Assembly: GCA_001579985.1 (NCBI GenBank)
Contig: LRSR01004201.1
Coordinates: forward strand, 1 to 50,193
Length of the DNA stretch: 50,193 nucleotides
Origin: Hypsibius dujardini
Lineage: Eukaryota > Tardigrada > Eutardigrada > Parachela > Hypsibiidae
Direction of reading: 5' to 3'
Shown here: one piece after another, positions 10,664 through 22,773 of the stretch
How positions within the stretch are numbered: the stretch's first letter is position 1
How the letters are laid out: every line of letters starts with the position of its first letter
Notes under the pieces: generated by a model
What the model was told of the DNA's origin: nothing
The model's input: only the letters and a program-made list of their open reading frames with translations
Database searches by the model: none
Program-made: the position numbers and the translations under genes

Positions 10664-11720
10664 CTACGCTAGTCGAGCAGTCTCCTCGGCACGGTGCAGC
10701 TTCAGCTGTTCCAGACTGGGCCAGGTCCTTCGGTATCCGTACTTCGTCCACGGATGTTCTTTCACTGGAGCGGCGGTTTTCATGAGCCAAGACTTATACA
10801 TCCCGGTAAACTGGCGCCATCCGGCCTGGAAAGTATCCGATGTATATACCCCGTCCACCGGAAGTCGTTTTTCCTACAGTACAACGAAAATTTGATTGTG
10901 AACTTGATCATGGACATGGTGTTTCCGATTTTCATACCAGTTTTAGTAGTTCCTTGCGTGTTGCAATTCGGAAGGCTTCCAGACGATCCAGTATTCGCTC
11001 ATCAGGCGAGACGTTATATTTCTCCATTCGATGTAAGATGAACAAGAGATAAAACATATCCTTTCTGGCAATAGCGAGTCCACAGAAACTGCCGAAAATC
11101 TTGATGTTCGGCTTCAAGCCCCGATTCTGAAAGCAAAACAGCGCTGCAAGTCTCCACACCTGACGGTGTCTTGGATTTAAACTTGACTGTGTTGTGTGTC
11201 TTGGATTTAAGCCGACCGCGTATCTTGTTTTTCAATTTTGAGGTTGTCGATGTTAAAACAAACCTTCATTTCCAGCAGCAGTTCCTCCGCATTTGCTTGT
11301 GTCCTACAACCGAAGGCCAAGCAGCCAAAAGTCATCTCGTTCACCAACAAGCCCCGCTCCTCGATAAGTCGAAAAATGTCCTGAAACGACAGATTCTAAA
11401 CGCCGACACACAGTCAAAAGACCAACCACACAGTGAAAAAAGAAACATACCAAAGCGCCGTCCATGTCCTGTCGAGCAGTTCGCTTCCTGATGAGTATAT
11501 TATAAAAGTCAGTATCCATTCGGATAGCCAAATCAATACCGATCCGGATGACGGCTTCTTCGGCAGCGGCAGTGGGCGGAAGCACTTCAATCAGCTGAGT
11601 AAGAAAACTCTTGTCCGGAACAACGCCGTCCCGATGCATTCTAGCCAAGAAACCTGGATGAAAATACCATAATTCATTATACACGTAATACTCAGTGGCG
11701 AACTTCCCGGAGGACAAACT

Positions 11721-11789
<69 letters not shown>

Positions 11790-12656
11790 CAAGCAGGCAG
11801 GCAAGCAAGCAAGCAGGCAGGCAGGCAGGCATAGGTAGACTGACAGATAGACAAACACACGGTGTTTTCCCCCATTCCCATCCATCTACCTAAATAGCCA
11901 CCAAAAAGCTCCATGCGTTCGATGGGAGTCTTTCCTTCGCGGAAAGCCACAATCTCCGATGTCTGTCCACGTTTTCTCGGCGCCAACAAATCGGGAAGTA
12001 AACTGGAACTTTCGTTTACCACAAGCAATTCCGACGAGGGAGAGACTTGGACATCTTGAGCGCCCACAGTCGTTGTCAGCTTCTCAAACCACAGTTTCTT
12101 TCTCCCGAGCGGACTGGTACTCCATTGTTTCCACTCCGCCGCCGTTGTGCTAAATAAGGGTTTTTTCGGGCGGTCGCTCGACTCTGAGTCCTCCACCGTG
12201 ATATCCTCAACCCGTGCTGGTCTTGCCGTTTCACTGTAAAACTTTTTGCTCCACTTGCTCTTAGGATAAGACTGAGCCACAAGCACCTGGTTAGTGACGG
12301 ATTGAGCCCCACCATCATTTAGCGCGCTAGGCAGCGATCGAGGCTCAAACTCCCGCTCTTCCGGAATCCACACTTTCGGCGGATTTAGGGTTTGCTGGAA
12401 TACGCTAAGAGTCTGCTGTGCTTCAACTTGACGAGGTGGTGGCAGGAGCTCTTTAGCAGCGCTTTCCGGGTCACCCAGACCACAGCTCCGCACGGCTTTC
12501 AAGAGCAGCTTGTACATGTACAGATCGGGCGTAGCACCTGACGCCAGCATAAGTCGCCAAACCTGAAAATTGACCGATGTACCAGTAGAGGTGCTGGAAT
12601 CCGATGAGAGAATTTAACTCGACAAATACAAAATTAAAGAAATGATGAATATCTGC

Positions 12657-12713
<57 letters not shown>

Positions 12714-14430
12714 CGGATTTAGTCATGCCTGTCTAGCGATCAAGTGTTACTGTAATTTGCCGATTGTTGCATCCATTCCTTGGTATGTCTGCTCTTCAGT
12801 TACCTTAATGGCGTGCTTCAAGCCCGAATGTTGGTCTGTAATGCAGGCCATGAGAAGAAACGAGAACGTGGAATCAGCAATGCAAATGCGATGAGTCACC
12901 ATTTCGTCGGCTAACTGGAACGCCGTCACCATGTCACCGGTACGTCCGAAAGCTGCGGACGAGACACCGGAAATGGTAAAAACAGAAAAACGTCCCGACT
13001 AAATTGAACAAAGTAATTTCCCACCTTTTATCATGCTGTGATATACTATTTGATTCGGTGTATGACCCTTGAGATGAAGCTCTTCTCTGAGCTTGTGCGC
13101 CTTTTTTAATGCTTCTTCGTGGAACTCCTTCGGGCATTCTGCGAAGGCGTTGAACAAGCCCACATAAGTTGCATCCACAGGTTGGAACTCGTGCTGTTTC
13201 ATCTGCATACAAAACGTAGCCAGATTACTAGATGGCAGAGTTCGAACCACTCTTTGACTGGGCGCAGGCAAAATTGGGTGGCCCGAGTTTGAGCCAAACA
13301 CTCAGTAATGTGGCCCGAGTTTGAGCCAAACACACAGTATTGTGGCCATGTGTACAACACGCCCATTACATATATTCTCCAATCCTTCAAAGCCCCCAAT
13401 GTGCCCATCATGATATTACAATATTCATTATCGCGCTCACCTGAATAAACAGCGAGTAAGCCTTTTTGTAATAGCCGGCTCGCCCGCAAGCCGCTATCAA
13501 CATGTCATACACCGTTCGCAGAGGCCGGACATTATCTTCCGCGCGCATTTTAACCTCAAAAAATTCCAGAGCTTCCGGCAACTAAAAAGAAAAAACTGTG
13601 TTAGCTAGCGAAATCGAAACCCATTTACCGGATTTCCATTCCTTCAACAGTTTAATCAACTGAAAGTACAATGGATAAAGCGCAAGTGACTTAATCAATC
13701 AATCTAATGAGAGTACAATGGATGAAGTGAAAGTGACTTAATCAATCAATCTACCGTGAGAGCAGTGCCGGTAAGCTCACCATCTCTTTCTGTATCAGTT
13801 TCTTCATCCGCAGTAAATACCACCACGGCCGTTGTCGAAACGGTAACACTGTCGGCAGCTCGTCCTGATTACCATCGCGGTACTCTTTTAGCTTATGATA
13901 ATCCGGGTCGTCCATGATACCGAACAAGTCGTCCTCTCCGAGATATTCCGTCGCTACCGCTTGCACTGCAATCATTGTTCAAAACTAACCTCCACCAAAC
14001 GAATAGTTCAAATAAACAACATACCAGGCACTGCTGTTTCTTTCACTTCATGTCCCTTGGGGAAATTGTGTTTTGGGACCTCTTTTCGGCGATCGTTTTC
14101 CACGGGCGTTCTCTGTTGTCTTTTCTTTTCCATGCGACTTAATGAGCCGAAAACATCCGAGGACTCGTCCGTTGGTCCTGATACTGGTTCGGACACCATT
14201 CGTGAATAGGAATTTTGAGGGGGTGGATCGCGAATCTGCTGGGCCATACTGCTGAGCAGACGCCGAAGTATCGAGTCCGTCGGTTGATCGTTGATGTGGC
14301 TGATCGATCGGTTGATTGGGAGAATCCCTCCGGTGTAATGATGAAGTTGAGGTCGCTGCTGTGCGGTACACCGCCGCTGTGCGAGGAGAGACGGGCGACA
14401 TACTTGCAGCCGACAAACTGCCCGCCGCAT
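10664..14430 (-). CDS. PTCD1: Pentatricopeptide repeat protein 1, mitochondrial (PTCD1-like)
   Basis: Ten exons (14430-14025, 13965-13781, 13581-13441, 13202-13025, 12952-12804, 12562-11890, 11653-11451, 11380-11264, 11126-10938, 10873-10664) join in phase to 816 residues. The first about 35 residues are Arg-rich without acidic residues, as in a mitochondrial presequence. Helical PPR units follow, for example TVYDMLIAACGRAGYYKKAY, then AFGRTGDMVTAFQLADEMV, then TPDLYMYKLLLKAVRSCGL. The order matches animal PTCD1, which acts in the mitochondrial matrix on leucine tRNAs and 16S rRNA/large-subunit maturation. The long exon 6 has a low-complexity insert between PPR blocks. Introns 5 and 6 hold TCTG and CAGG arrays. 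The mitochondrial ribosomal gene MRPL17 lies directly upstream on the same strand. Confidence 0.85.
11722..11831. repeat. (GCAG)n array in PTCD1 intron 6
   Basis: About 27 units of CAGG with rare CAAG variants, giving a CCTG-rich pyrimidine tract on the transcribed strand. It starts about 70 bp upstream of exon 7 in the gene direction. Confidence 0.9.
12658..12716. repeat. (GTCT)n array in PTCD1 intron 5
   Basis: About 14 tetranucleotide units. On the transcribed minus strand it reads CAGA, the opposite orientation to the intron 6 array. Confidence 0.9.
13233..13347 (+). repeat. Dispersed repeat copy in PTCD1 intron 3, with internal duplication
   Basis: Related in reverse complement to 1697-1803. 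The segment TGGCCCGAGTTTGAGCCAAACAC is present twice here, 33-34 bp apart, but once in the other copy. It ends about 30 bp from the exon 4 acceptor. Confidence 0.65.
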
Positions 14431-15020
14431 GACTAGCTAATGAAGAAAGTTTGTTTCCAGATGACAAATCACATCAAGCCCAGAGAAACTAAAAAAACAG
14501 CTGTTTACAAATTTTCCGATGTGTCTGGCAGTCTGCTATTCGGGCGGTAATCAATCAATCAAAGGCTTTCAGGCATTTCGAACATAGCGTTAATATCGCT
14601 AGCATTTGATGTAAAACGGAACGGTTTTGAAGTAAGAACAGACTATCGGGCATTAGTTTACCGAACTATCAGCCCTATGTCGTCCACGTCCGTCAATTTA
14701 CCAATCAATCAATACATTTCCTTCCAATTCACGCACACTTCCGCTTCCGTTGATTTTTAATTTTCGATGAATGAATCTAAATTCCCACTAAATGTACCGG
14801 TATTTTATATTAGCAGTACTCTATTTCGGCATTTCTGTGTAACTACCAACAGGACATACGGATTACGAATGGGGAATATGACTCCCCGTGCTGATCTGAT
14901 CGGACCACCTACCTTTTACGGCCAGCGGCCGGCACAGAGTTAGAAACAGCGAAAGAACTTAAGCCAGACTTAAATGTGTTGTGCATAGACTGACTATGAG
15001 TGACTCATACATGTACACAC

Positions 15021-15130
15021 GTGGCAAAATCTTGCGCTAACTGAGTTAAGCCATTACACTCGTTTCATGGCTGTTGTACACAGCCTCCGAGTTGAGCTGC
15101 TTAATTCGGTCAGCGCAAGTTTTTTGTCAC
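15021..15130. mobile_element. Foldback element, GTGGCAAAA family
   Basis: Begins GTGGCAAAATCTTGCGCT and ends AGCGCAAGTTTTTTGTCAC, with the same inner GAGTTAAGCCATTACACTCG block as the 42481 copy. Clearly homologous to 9930-10040 over the full length. Confidence 0.75.
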
Positions 15131-15255
15131 GCTTGTATGGCACTAGTTCTCATGCAAGTAACGATAATGGCAGTTATCTTCCGTTTCCCCGATCCCGTGA
15201 CTTTAGTATCAGCTCCAACATCCCGCCAGACCTCGTATTCATCTAATTATGATTT

Positions 15256-15261
15256 TTTATT
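15256..15261 (-). terminator. Candidate polyadenylation signal of MRPL17
   Basis: AATAAA on the minus strand about 200 nt after the MRPL17 stop codon. Position and motif fit, but nothing else supports it. Confidence 0.35.
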
Positions 15262-15458
15262 GGCGGTATTACTCGTACAGTAATGTGATCTTTGCAGGGT
15301 GTAGCCACTAGCCTTATTCATTGTACAGAATAATCGGGACATTGTCACAATGTTAAACTGCGTGAAATATTTTTGAACATTTCATACACACAATCCTCAG
15401 GGACGAGAGAGAAAAAACAGAAACAACGAGAAAAAAATCAAGGAGCAAACTTTTGAAT

Positions 15459-16287
15459 TCATATGCCGGTAGAAGTTGGTTCCTCGTCTGATACCGATGT
15501 GCCCTGATGCACCTCTGCCTGCGCTCTGATCTTTTGCCGCACGTAATCCCTCTTCGCCTCCGCCAAAAGGATATTTGCCAATGAGCTCTTGTTGTCCAAA
15601 TGCCGCGGCTCCACCGGCGGATACGGATTGCCCTTTAACTCCATCAGTATCCGCTTATGAGACATGTAGCTCTGCCGGCCCTCGGGCCTACTCGGCACAT
15701 ACCAAAGCTTCGTGTAGGGCGCCTCGAAACGTGCAAACCTAGGCACATACACCTAAGCAAAGAAATCAGACCACTTATTCATGTACACTAAGAAAGGAGG
15801 ATACAGTGTGCAACAAAGAAATCGAATGGCCGAACGGGTTGGGATATTTAACCAGATGGGAGGATGCCCGTCACTGACACGATCCACGGCAGTGCCACTT
15901 ATAAACCACAGAGTAAAAGTCCTTCCTTGCCATCTTATCTAACCAAGAGTGCCTCGTTCTCGTCTTCCATGAACGTCCTACCTTAAACACCCGATGAATG
16001 AGGTCCTTCTCCAACATCCAAAAGTCCATCAGCTCCATAGTCGGCTTGTGCTTTGGACCGTACCGCATCGCCTCCTGTAGCAACAGTTCCGCGTAGCCTT
16101 GCATTTCAAATGCCTTACTCTCGTTCATTTCCAATCGCTCATAGCGGAAGAGTCCGGTGACGAGCTGGCGTAGCACCGTCAAGCGTCCGGCACCGGTCTG
16201 GTCCGGCAGATTATGCGGCTCCACGTTGAGGTTCATCGGTCGTACACGTGCACGTAATCCGCCGGCGAGGGTGAGCTTGTTGTACAT
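15459..16287 (-). CDS. MRPL17: Mitochondrial large ribosomal subunit protein bL17m
   Basis: Two exons (16287-15982, 15752-15459) give 199 residues, slightly longer than the usual about 175. The first exon carries the L17 core: the RLTVLRQLVTGLFRYERLE helix, the MQGYAELLLQEAMRYG segment and MDFWMLEKDLIHRVFKV. These line up with the bacterial and mitochondrial L17 signature of a basic N-terminus, RxxLLRNLxTxLxxHERIxT and a final LF/VF. The second exon starts VYVPRFARF and contains a lineage-specific tail ending STGI. The protein is part of the 39S mitochondrial ribosomal subunit near the exit tunnel. ATG 16287 is the first in frame; a mitochondrial presequence is short and Arg-containing. Confidence 0.85.
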
Positions 16288-18814
16288 TTCTCCCAGATTT
16301 GTGAAATCACAGCAGTGAGGGATTTGGCAAAATCCCTGTAGATCACGACTAACTGTGCGCTTCTTCTACGCCGATTACACGAGACTGAGACCGCCGCCCT
16401 CTGGTAGGTCCCGATAGCTGTGGCGTGTGATGAAACTTCCGAATTCCCCGATTTCTACAAATAAGAAATGAAGCAAGAAACCGGTCAATCATCCCAGCAG
16501 ATTATAGTTATAAGGGCCCCAAAAACCATACAATAAATCAATCAACCAGCGCAGAGAAGAATATTCCATATTCCACAATGGCACAATCGATCAATCAAGC
16601 AAAAAAAACGTTTGATTCGAAAAAAACGGTACGTCTGAATGTGATAAAGCATCGCGCTACCATCGGGATCGAATGAGGAGAGCGCGCAGTCTGGAGCGCC
16701 AAGACGGCGCCGGTACAAAATTGATTGATTGGCTGATCAATCAATCAATCAATCAATCAAATGTCCAACCGGAAAACGGCGTCGCACCATTTGAAACAGT
16801 ACCGCTGTTTCCAGTCATCAATAAATCGTCTCGTTTGCCTCGCTGTCGCTGGCCCTCTCTTTAATATTCGAATCTCTATTCTCCCACTCCCACAAACAAC
16901 CAAGCAATCGAACCGTGATTCAAATTATCCATTTATTTATCTATTTACAGTTTATTTTATTTCCATCTGAAAGCATTGATTGAACAACACAATTCACCAG
17001 TAATAAAATAAGCCAAACTACTAGTAAGTAGTAAAGTATTATTTTATTATAGGAAAGATAAGGATTACTGCACAGAACAGTAAACCATATCAAAAAACGA
17101 AATCTAAAGGTAGTCATCAATCAATCAATCGATCAATCGATCGATCAAGCAAAAGCAGAAAACGCGCAAACTGGATTAATCAGTCAATCAATCATAGGAA
17201 GTAACGAATTATGAACCTTGAACAACACACTTGAGAACAACGCGAATTCCCCTTCAACAGCACTCGCAAATTTGTCCTCTTAATTTTTCGGTATCCTCAA
17301 AAAAATAACTAGATATAAAATTGGTCAACTATCAGCAGCCGGAATAAATCGTCCAACGGAAACGGAAACGCAAACGCAAACCTGATCTTCTTGTTGGAGA
17401 AAATCACTCGCCGGTTTGAAGGTTTCTCCTCCGACAGCTCCAAGTCAATTCCGAAACAGCTCCCCTTTCCTGAATTTCGATTGTACAATGGGCGGGAAAA
17501 TGGGGAATTAAAAAAACGAGGATGGAGAATTGGAGATAATGAAAACTAAAACCACGAAGTAGGCACGAAGTACTTAACTACTGGGGAAGAAAGGTATGAA
17601 GCAAAGTCTGTATTTCGGCTCACCCTCCACTAGGTAAATAAATCGGCTCACTCATGGGTTTCTCTTGGATGACTTGTGCTTGATTGTTTGATTGTTGGAT
17701 TGTTTGTATTATATCCTAGTATACTATAGCACTTCTGGAAATCAAACAATCAAGCACCTACCATCAAAGAGAAATCCATGAGTGAGTCGATTTATCGATC
17801 AAGTGGAGGGTGAGCCGAAATACAGAGTTTGCCTCATTCAGTGTAGGCAGTAGGACTGTTGAGTCTGTCGTGACGTCTGTTTTCGGCGACAATCGTTCGG
17901 ATCTGTAACTATCATTTCGGGAAGCGTCCTAATAACAACCCAAATTTCCAGGTCAAAATTAGGCATTTTCCCTGTGGGGAATTAGTTAAAACTTTCTACT
18001 GCACCGCTTCTGGATGATTTTTGTTCGCGTGTTGTTAGAGGTGTTGCTTAAGTTAACGGTTATTGAGATTTTCATCGATTGATTGATCGATTAATTCCAT
18101 TAATTAATTCCAATAGCTCCATCTATTGATTTCTCTCCATCGATTGATTGATTAATTCTGCTTGTTAAAAAAAGTTTTGTTCGCGTTGTTGCAGGGTTTT
18201 TGTTCCCGTTTAAGGGTTTTGCGGACACCAGGTATTAATACATATATATTATTATTAATATTTATTTATTTTTAATTATTAGTATTAATTATTTTAATAC
18301 ATACATATGTTAATACACCATGTACTTACTAATACATGGTGTCCGTCGTGCCTTTGGTGTTGCTTAATGGTTCAGGCTATGCCATTGGATCGATTGGTTG
18401 ATTGATGTCTCTTGTGAACGAATTTTTGTTCCCCTTGTTCCGTGGCTGGGAATTTTCTAAAATTCAGAGCTGTACTGTACTAGCAAACCGCCGAGAAATC
18501 TTGAAATCAGCTGAAGCGGTTCAATTGTACAGAACACTGTCACATCTTTCCTCCCAGACACATCACAAAAGAATGGGATACATCAAAGCAGATCACGCGG
18601 GCACGAAAACGTCTTGGAGTTATAGAGCTCTAAGTCTAAAAGACATTACTCGCCAGAATCATATTGTTAAATTACATGGAATGTACCTCCACCAAAGGAG
18701 CCCGACGAATGCAACGCAACAATACATGCACATCTACTCCACAGGGCGCCGCAGGAATAAATAAGAAAAAAGGACAATTTCTTGACGTCCCTTAAGAGAA
18801 TTTCTAGACGTCCC
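16288..18814. other. Spacer upstream of MRPL17 and downstream of V-ATPase C
   Basis: About 2.5 kb with TCAATCAA/ATTGATTG tracts (16731-16760, 17117-17195, 18077-18160), a large foldback at 17598-17836 and an AT-rich stretch at 18238-18300. No gene recognised. A 120-codon frame at 18402-18764 has no family features. Confidence 0.5.
17598..17836. mobile_element. Foldback element with arms of about 105 bp
   Basis: The left arm contains CTGTATTTCGGCTCACCC, then TCGGCTCACTCATGG, then TGCTTGATTGTTTGATT. The reverse complement of the right arm shows the same words in the same order. The two arms have diverged by several substitutions and meet at an AT-rich centre near 17715. No coding capacity. Confidence 0.75.
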
Positions 18815-21567
18815 TTAAGAGGATTTGATAACGTCGGTGACAACGTCGGTGTTTATGGAGTAGTAGACATATGGAAAGTAATCCTGACTGCTGGACATAC
18901 CGATTCCAGCAATATCCATTGCCTGAAGAGAGAAGAAGACAAAAGCCGGTTACCGATGAAATATTCCTGAAAAGCGCAATCACTGTTCAATCGTACCTCG
19001 CTTTTATCTGCCATAAGACCGCCAGTGTCGAGATGGCCGTACAGGTTTTGAAGGACCTCTCGCAATTTTTTTGTGCTCTTCTTGTTCGGCTGGATTAGTA
19101 CTGGTTGGAAATTTACCGGCAGGCCGTATCTGAAAAGCACAACACCACCTTCAGAACTTGAAATGCTAACGAATTCACACATAAAAACTGAAAATCACTC
19201 AATGCACAAGGGACAGACATTTACGAAGCGTACAGTAAGCGACAGGAAAAAGTTGAACGGAGGGTCCGAGCAATCGGCAAAAGGGGTGGGGCAGGGGGTT
19301 AGTTGTACGCAATCAACTAATCAACCAACAAGCCTTCAAGGTCGCTTTTATTTTGCTGGTTGATTTACTGATTGAGATTATCCAACCACTTGCCCCGCCC
19401 CTTTTGCCCATCGCTCGGATCCTCCATTCAACTTTTTCCTGTCGCTTACTGTACCAGCACCCCCACGTTCCACATACCGTAGCACTGATTCCACAAATAC
19501 GCGAAGAACTTTGACGTGAATCCAAGCTGTGAACGCTTCACTGAAGTTGACTTTCAGCCATCGCACCAGAGGGCCCTGAACAAGATATCCCAATGACGGC
19601 AAAAGTTCCATCATCATCGCGACAAAGGTGTGAAGAAAAGATCACATACGTATTGCTTCTTTTTGTCGGCGGCCAAACGGTTCATCTCGTCTTTTCCCGC
19701 CGCAAGCTCCTTTTCATTGTAAGCAAAGTCCCGGACAACGAATCTAATGACGGGGAATAAAACGACAACTGATAACACTCGACCAGTTAAGTGAATTAGA
19801 GTGGGTGCCGTACTTGTTCTCACGAGCCTTCAGCTTGAACTCATCCACCACTTTCTGGAACAAGCTCACTGTGTACAGACAGTTCTCACCGTCCTCGAAT
19901 ATTTTCCTGCAAAACAAATTTTGACCGTCTCCTACTGATCCCGTCAAAATAAATTCTCTCTCACGTACTTGGACGATCTAGGAACGATCATGTCCGTCAA
20001 CTTCTCGTATTTAGCCAACCATTCGGGCGCCTGTTGCCTGCGAAGAAAAATATCACAGATTATTACTAGTAACCTCATATCATTGATATCAAAATAACAA
20101 AACTCGAAACGGCTCAAATCGGTAGTTCTCACTTTGAGACAACCACAACCAAAGTCGTTAAGTAGTCGCTGTCCAGAATAAAATCCTCCTTTTGAACAAG
20201 ATCCCCGAGATTTCGAGTCAGAAGACTACCCCTGTATGATTAAACAAAGTCAGTTGGATCTAAGTCACACCGAAAACATCCATCTCAACCCAACAACCGG
20301 AACCTCCATTTCCACCTAACAACATTAGCAGAACGGAATAACGTACGCAGCTTTCCGTTCCATGCCGGCAAGATTCCCCTTCAGCTGCAAATGCGAGAAA
20401 ACTTCCAGTTAGCATTAGTATCATTCGACATTGCAGACTGACTTCAAATGTACCTGATTATAACTCTGCGACTTGGTTTTGAGGTCCGCCTCAATCTGGT
20501 AAACTTGCTGCAAAGTAAACAAATCGGGCGGTTAAGGAACCCGCGACGGCGACAGAAAGGACAGAAAATGCCATAAACATCAACAACCGGCAGAAAATTC
20601 CATAAACAATTAACAACAGGCAGAAAATTCCATAAACATCAACAACCGGCAGAAAATTCCATAAACATCAGCAACCACATTTACTTTAGAGACAATGTCG
20701 GCCAATCCGCGAAGCGACTGCTTCACCGGATACTTGGCCATATCCCATTGGAAACGCGTCAGATACGTCGCCAAGTCAGCTGAAATACAAAAGGCATAAG
20801 TCGTACAGGAATGGAAGCACACGATTATTAGGAGATTTGCAAATGTCTGGACTTCCGCCGACAGATTTGCTTGATTACTACCAGATTCCTATTAAACACA
20901 TCACCAAAGCGTACTTACTCCCATTTGCCTGCAGGTTCTCTAGCAACTTCTCCTTTTTGTCCTCCAATACGTCGCCCAAATAAGCCGCAATCTTTCGAAC
21001 AATTCTGAAAGCAAAAGACAATACCGTTCAAGCATTCCTTCGCCCCTCCGGTGTGGAAGTCAAATCTCAGCCCGAGATCACGCACCCTTCAGTAGTCGTA
21101 TCGAGCTTGTGTAAATCGTCAGACAGGCTCACCAGCTGATCCAATGTTCCCACCTACCAAAAAAAGGCAGACTTAAATTCTGTTCACCACTACTGACTAC
21201 TGACTAGGAACAAAACCGGAAATCATTCCACATGAAAGTCTGGGCAACTAATCAATTGATCTATTGATCGAACTGCCTGATTCGACCAATACTGTACAAC
21301 CAAGCGATCAAGCAGTCCATGGTCCACGCTCAACCAGTCCACGGTCCACGCTCAACCAATCCAATTCAACACGTGACGAATACATTCTTCGCTACTATAC
21401 CCAATATGATTTCATAAATGGAAAAAATTTGAGTATACCTTCAGATCGGGGACATGGAATTTGGTATTGGTGGCCAGACTAGCTTTCGTGGTGGTAGTGT
21501 TCAAGTTGTCAAATGCCTGCTGGGCTGTCGGCTCCCCTGGCACGGAAATCAGCCAATAATCAGCCAT
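18815..21567 (-). CDS. ATP6V1C: V-type proton ATPase subunit C
   Basis: Thirteen exons (21567-21439, 21153-21086, 21004-20919, 20779-20685, 20507-20454, 20384-20347, 20231-20133, 20037-19969, 19906-19814, 19743-19650, 19575-19478, 19129-18997, 18922-18815) join in phase to 387 residues, the family's normal length. The start [16 protein letters not shown], the central [16 protein letters not shown], the [17 protein letters not shown] block, the [14 protein letters not shown] segment and the ending [11 protein letters not shown] are hallmarks of subunit C. The protein is a peripheral-stalk component of V1 that controls reversible V1-V0 assembly on endolysosomal membranes. No truncation or missing motif was seen. 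Introns are mostly under 150 nt; the 348-nt intron 11 holds a foldback. The stop codon lies inside a small duplicated motif. Confidence 0.95.
19230..19454. mobile_element. Foldback element inside V-ATPase C intron 11
   Basis: Arms of about 70 bp: the left begins GTACAGTAAGCGACAGG and includes AAAAGTTGAACGGAGG and CAAAAGGGGTGGGGCA; the right arm is its reverse complement with a few mismatches and ends CTTACTGTAC. It occupies most of the 348-nt intron, and its right end is only 23 nt from the exon 11 boundary. Confidence 0.75.
20571..20680. repeat. About 31-bp tandem repeat in V-ATPase C intron 4
   Basis: Between three and four copies of a unit containing CCATAAACATCAACAACCGG and CAGAAAATT, ending close to the donor of exon 4. 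Confidence 0.8.
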
Positions 21568-21673
21568 CCTGTGGACTGAAGGAGTTCAATTACCGATTGA
21601 AAAACCAAATCGGGGCGCAATTGACGAGCGGGGGATGAAGTAGGCGAGCGCCGTCAGATGGAGGCGAGGAGTG

Positions 21674-21681
21674 CACGTGAC
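21674..21681 (-). promoter_or_regulatory. CLEAR/M-box-like E-box upstream of V-ATPase C
   Basis: On the gene strand the sequence reads AGTCACGTGCAC, centred about 110 bp before the ATG. GTCACGTG matches 8 of the 10 positions of the CLEAR consensus GTCACGTGAC bound by MiT/TFE factors, which in animals regulate V-ATPase genes. USF-type factors also bind CACGTG. The match is suggestive only. Confidence 0.4.
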
Positions 21682-22015
21682 TCCAAAATTCCACTAACAG
21701 TCCTCCTGCCGTTGCAGTTTCAGGCAGGATGTGTAAAACTGCCACTTGTGTGGTTTCGCCAGGAGAATCAATCGACAATTTTGATGGAAACTTAAAAAAT
21801 TCGCTGAGAAATGGGTGGAAATGGGAATTTCGGGAGGGAGACTCTCCTCGTCTCGCAGAATAGAGAGAAGAAGCCAGCAAAACCCCAACAGTGACAAATG
21901 TGCAATGCACACTCCTTGTGCAGTGTGCGCACAGATTTCAAATATCAAACAGTGCACAAATTAACTGAATCGCCTGGGTTTTCTGCTTAAGATTAGTTTT
22001 AAACCACCCACACAC

Positions 22016-22127
22016 ATGTGGCCATATTATAACGCTACCCGAGTTAAGCCATTTAGCTCGACTAATGAATAACTTTACGCACTGACCGAGCTCATCGCCT
22101 GACTCGGGTAGCGTCATGATATGGTAA
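22016..22127. mobile_element. Diverged foldback element
   Basis: CCATATTATAACGCTACCCGAG at the left pairs with CTCGGGTAGCGTCATGATATGG at the right. The inner GAGTTAAGCCATTTAGCTCG block resembles the GTGGCAAAA family, so it may be an old or related member. Confidence 0.6.
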
Positions 22128-22728
22128 CCAGTGTAGGAAGACGAAACTCGCCCAGTGTTACCGCTAGATTGGCTGATTGGCTTTAACGGGTCATTATCAG
22201 GGAACAGACTTGATTACGCACGATTAACAAAATTGAAACTTGGTCTTGCTGCTCTTCGTTCTAAATTTTCCTTGGCGTAAAACACTCACAAAGTGGATTT
22301 TAAATCTGTTTGATTTCTTAATTGACGCGTATCACATGTTGGTACGAGAAGGATTGCCGTACATCCCCTACATAACTAAGCGGCATTAGGCGCTTTCCCT
22401 ATGAAAAGACACGTTCACGCTTCAGCGATGAGCTTTGTCAGTTGCCAAAAGAAACAGCATTTGCAAATATAAATGCATTTACATTAGTATTTATCGTGTT
22501 TTTCCCTTCTAAAAAATCTGAAAATATGCCCCATTTGCTTTATCTATTAGTTAAACGCATAGCAATAGGGCGTCTGGATCTCAGTTCCATGTAAGGATGA
22601 TCTCACCAGGATCAGGTAAATTGAACTTCCAAACAGCAGTTTTTTCGGTTAGTCTGGTCAGTTCAACATGGTCTAGATCAGTTGATTGATTGATCGTCAC
22701 GCAAAGACACGCGATCTCCTCTCTCAAA

Positions 22729-22773
22729 GTCATACGGCTTGTGCGATCTGACTGATCGCACAAACCGTATGAT
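22729..22773. repeat. Short perfect-stem hairpin
   Basis: TCATACGG followed by TTGTGCGATC pairs with GATCGCACAA and CCGTATGA, with a 5-nt loop and one mismatch. It lies about 190 bp upstream of the haspin start. It could be a remnant foldback or a regulatory hairpin. Confidence 0.55.

Larger units (their letters stand above)
14431..15458. other. Spacer between MRPL17 and PTCD1
   Basis: About 1 kb with scattered TCAATCAA words (14551-14710), a foldback at 15021-15130 and a possible MRPL17 polyadenylation signal. The PTCD1 promoter must lie here if it is transcribed separately; no clear core element was recognised. Confidence 0.5.

Noticed and set aside
18402-18764. 120-codon open frame
   Set aside because: Compositionally unremarkable, no family features, single uninterrupted frame in a genome where nearby genes are intron-rich.
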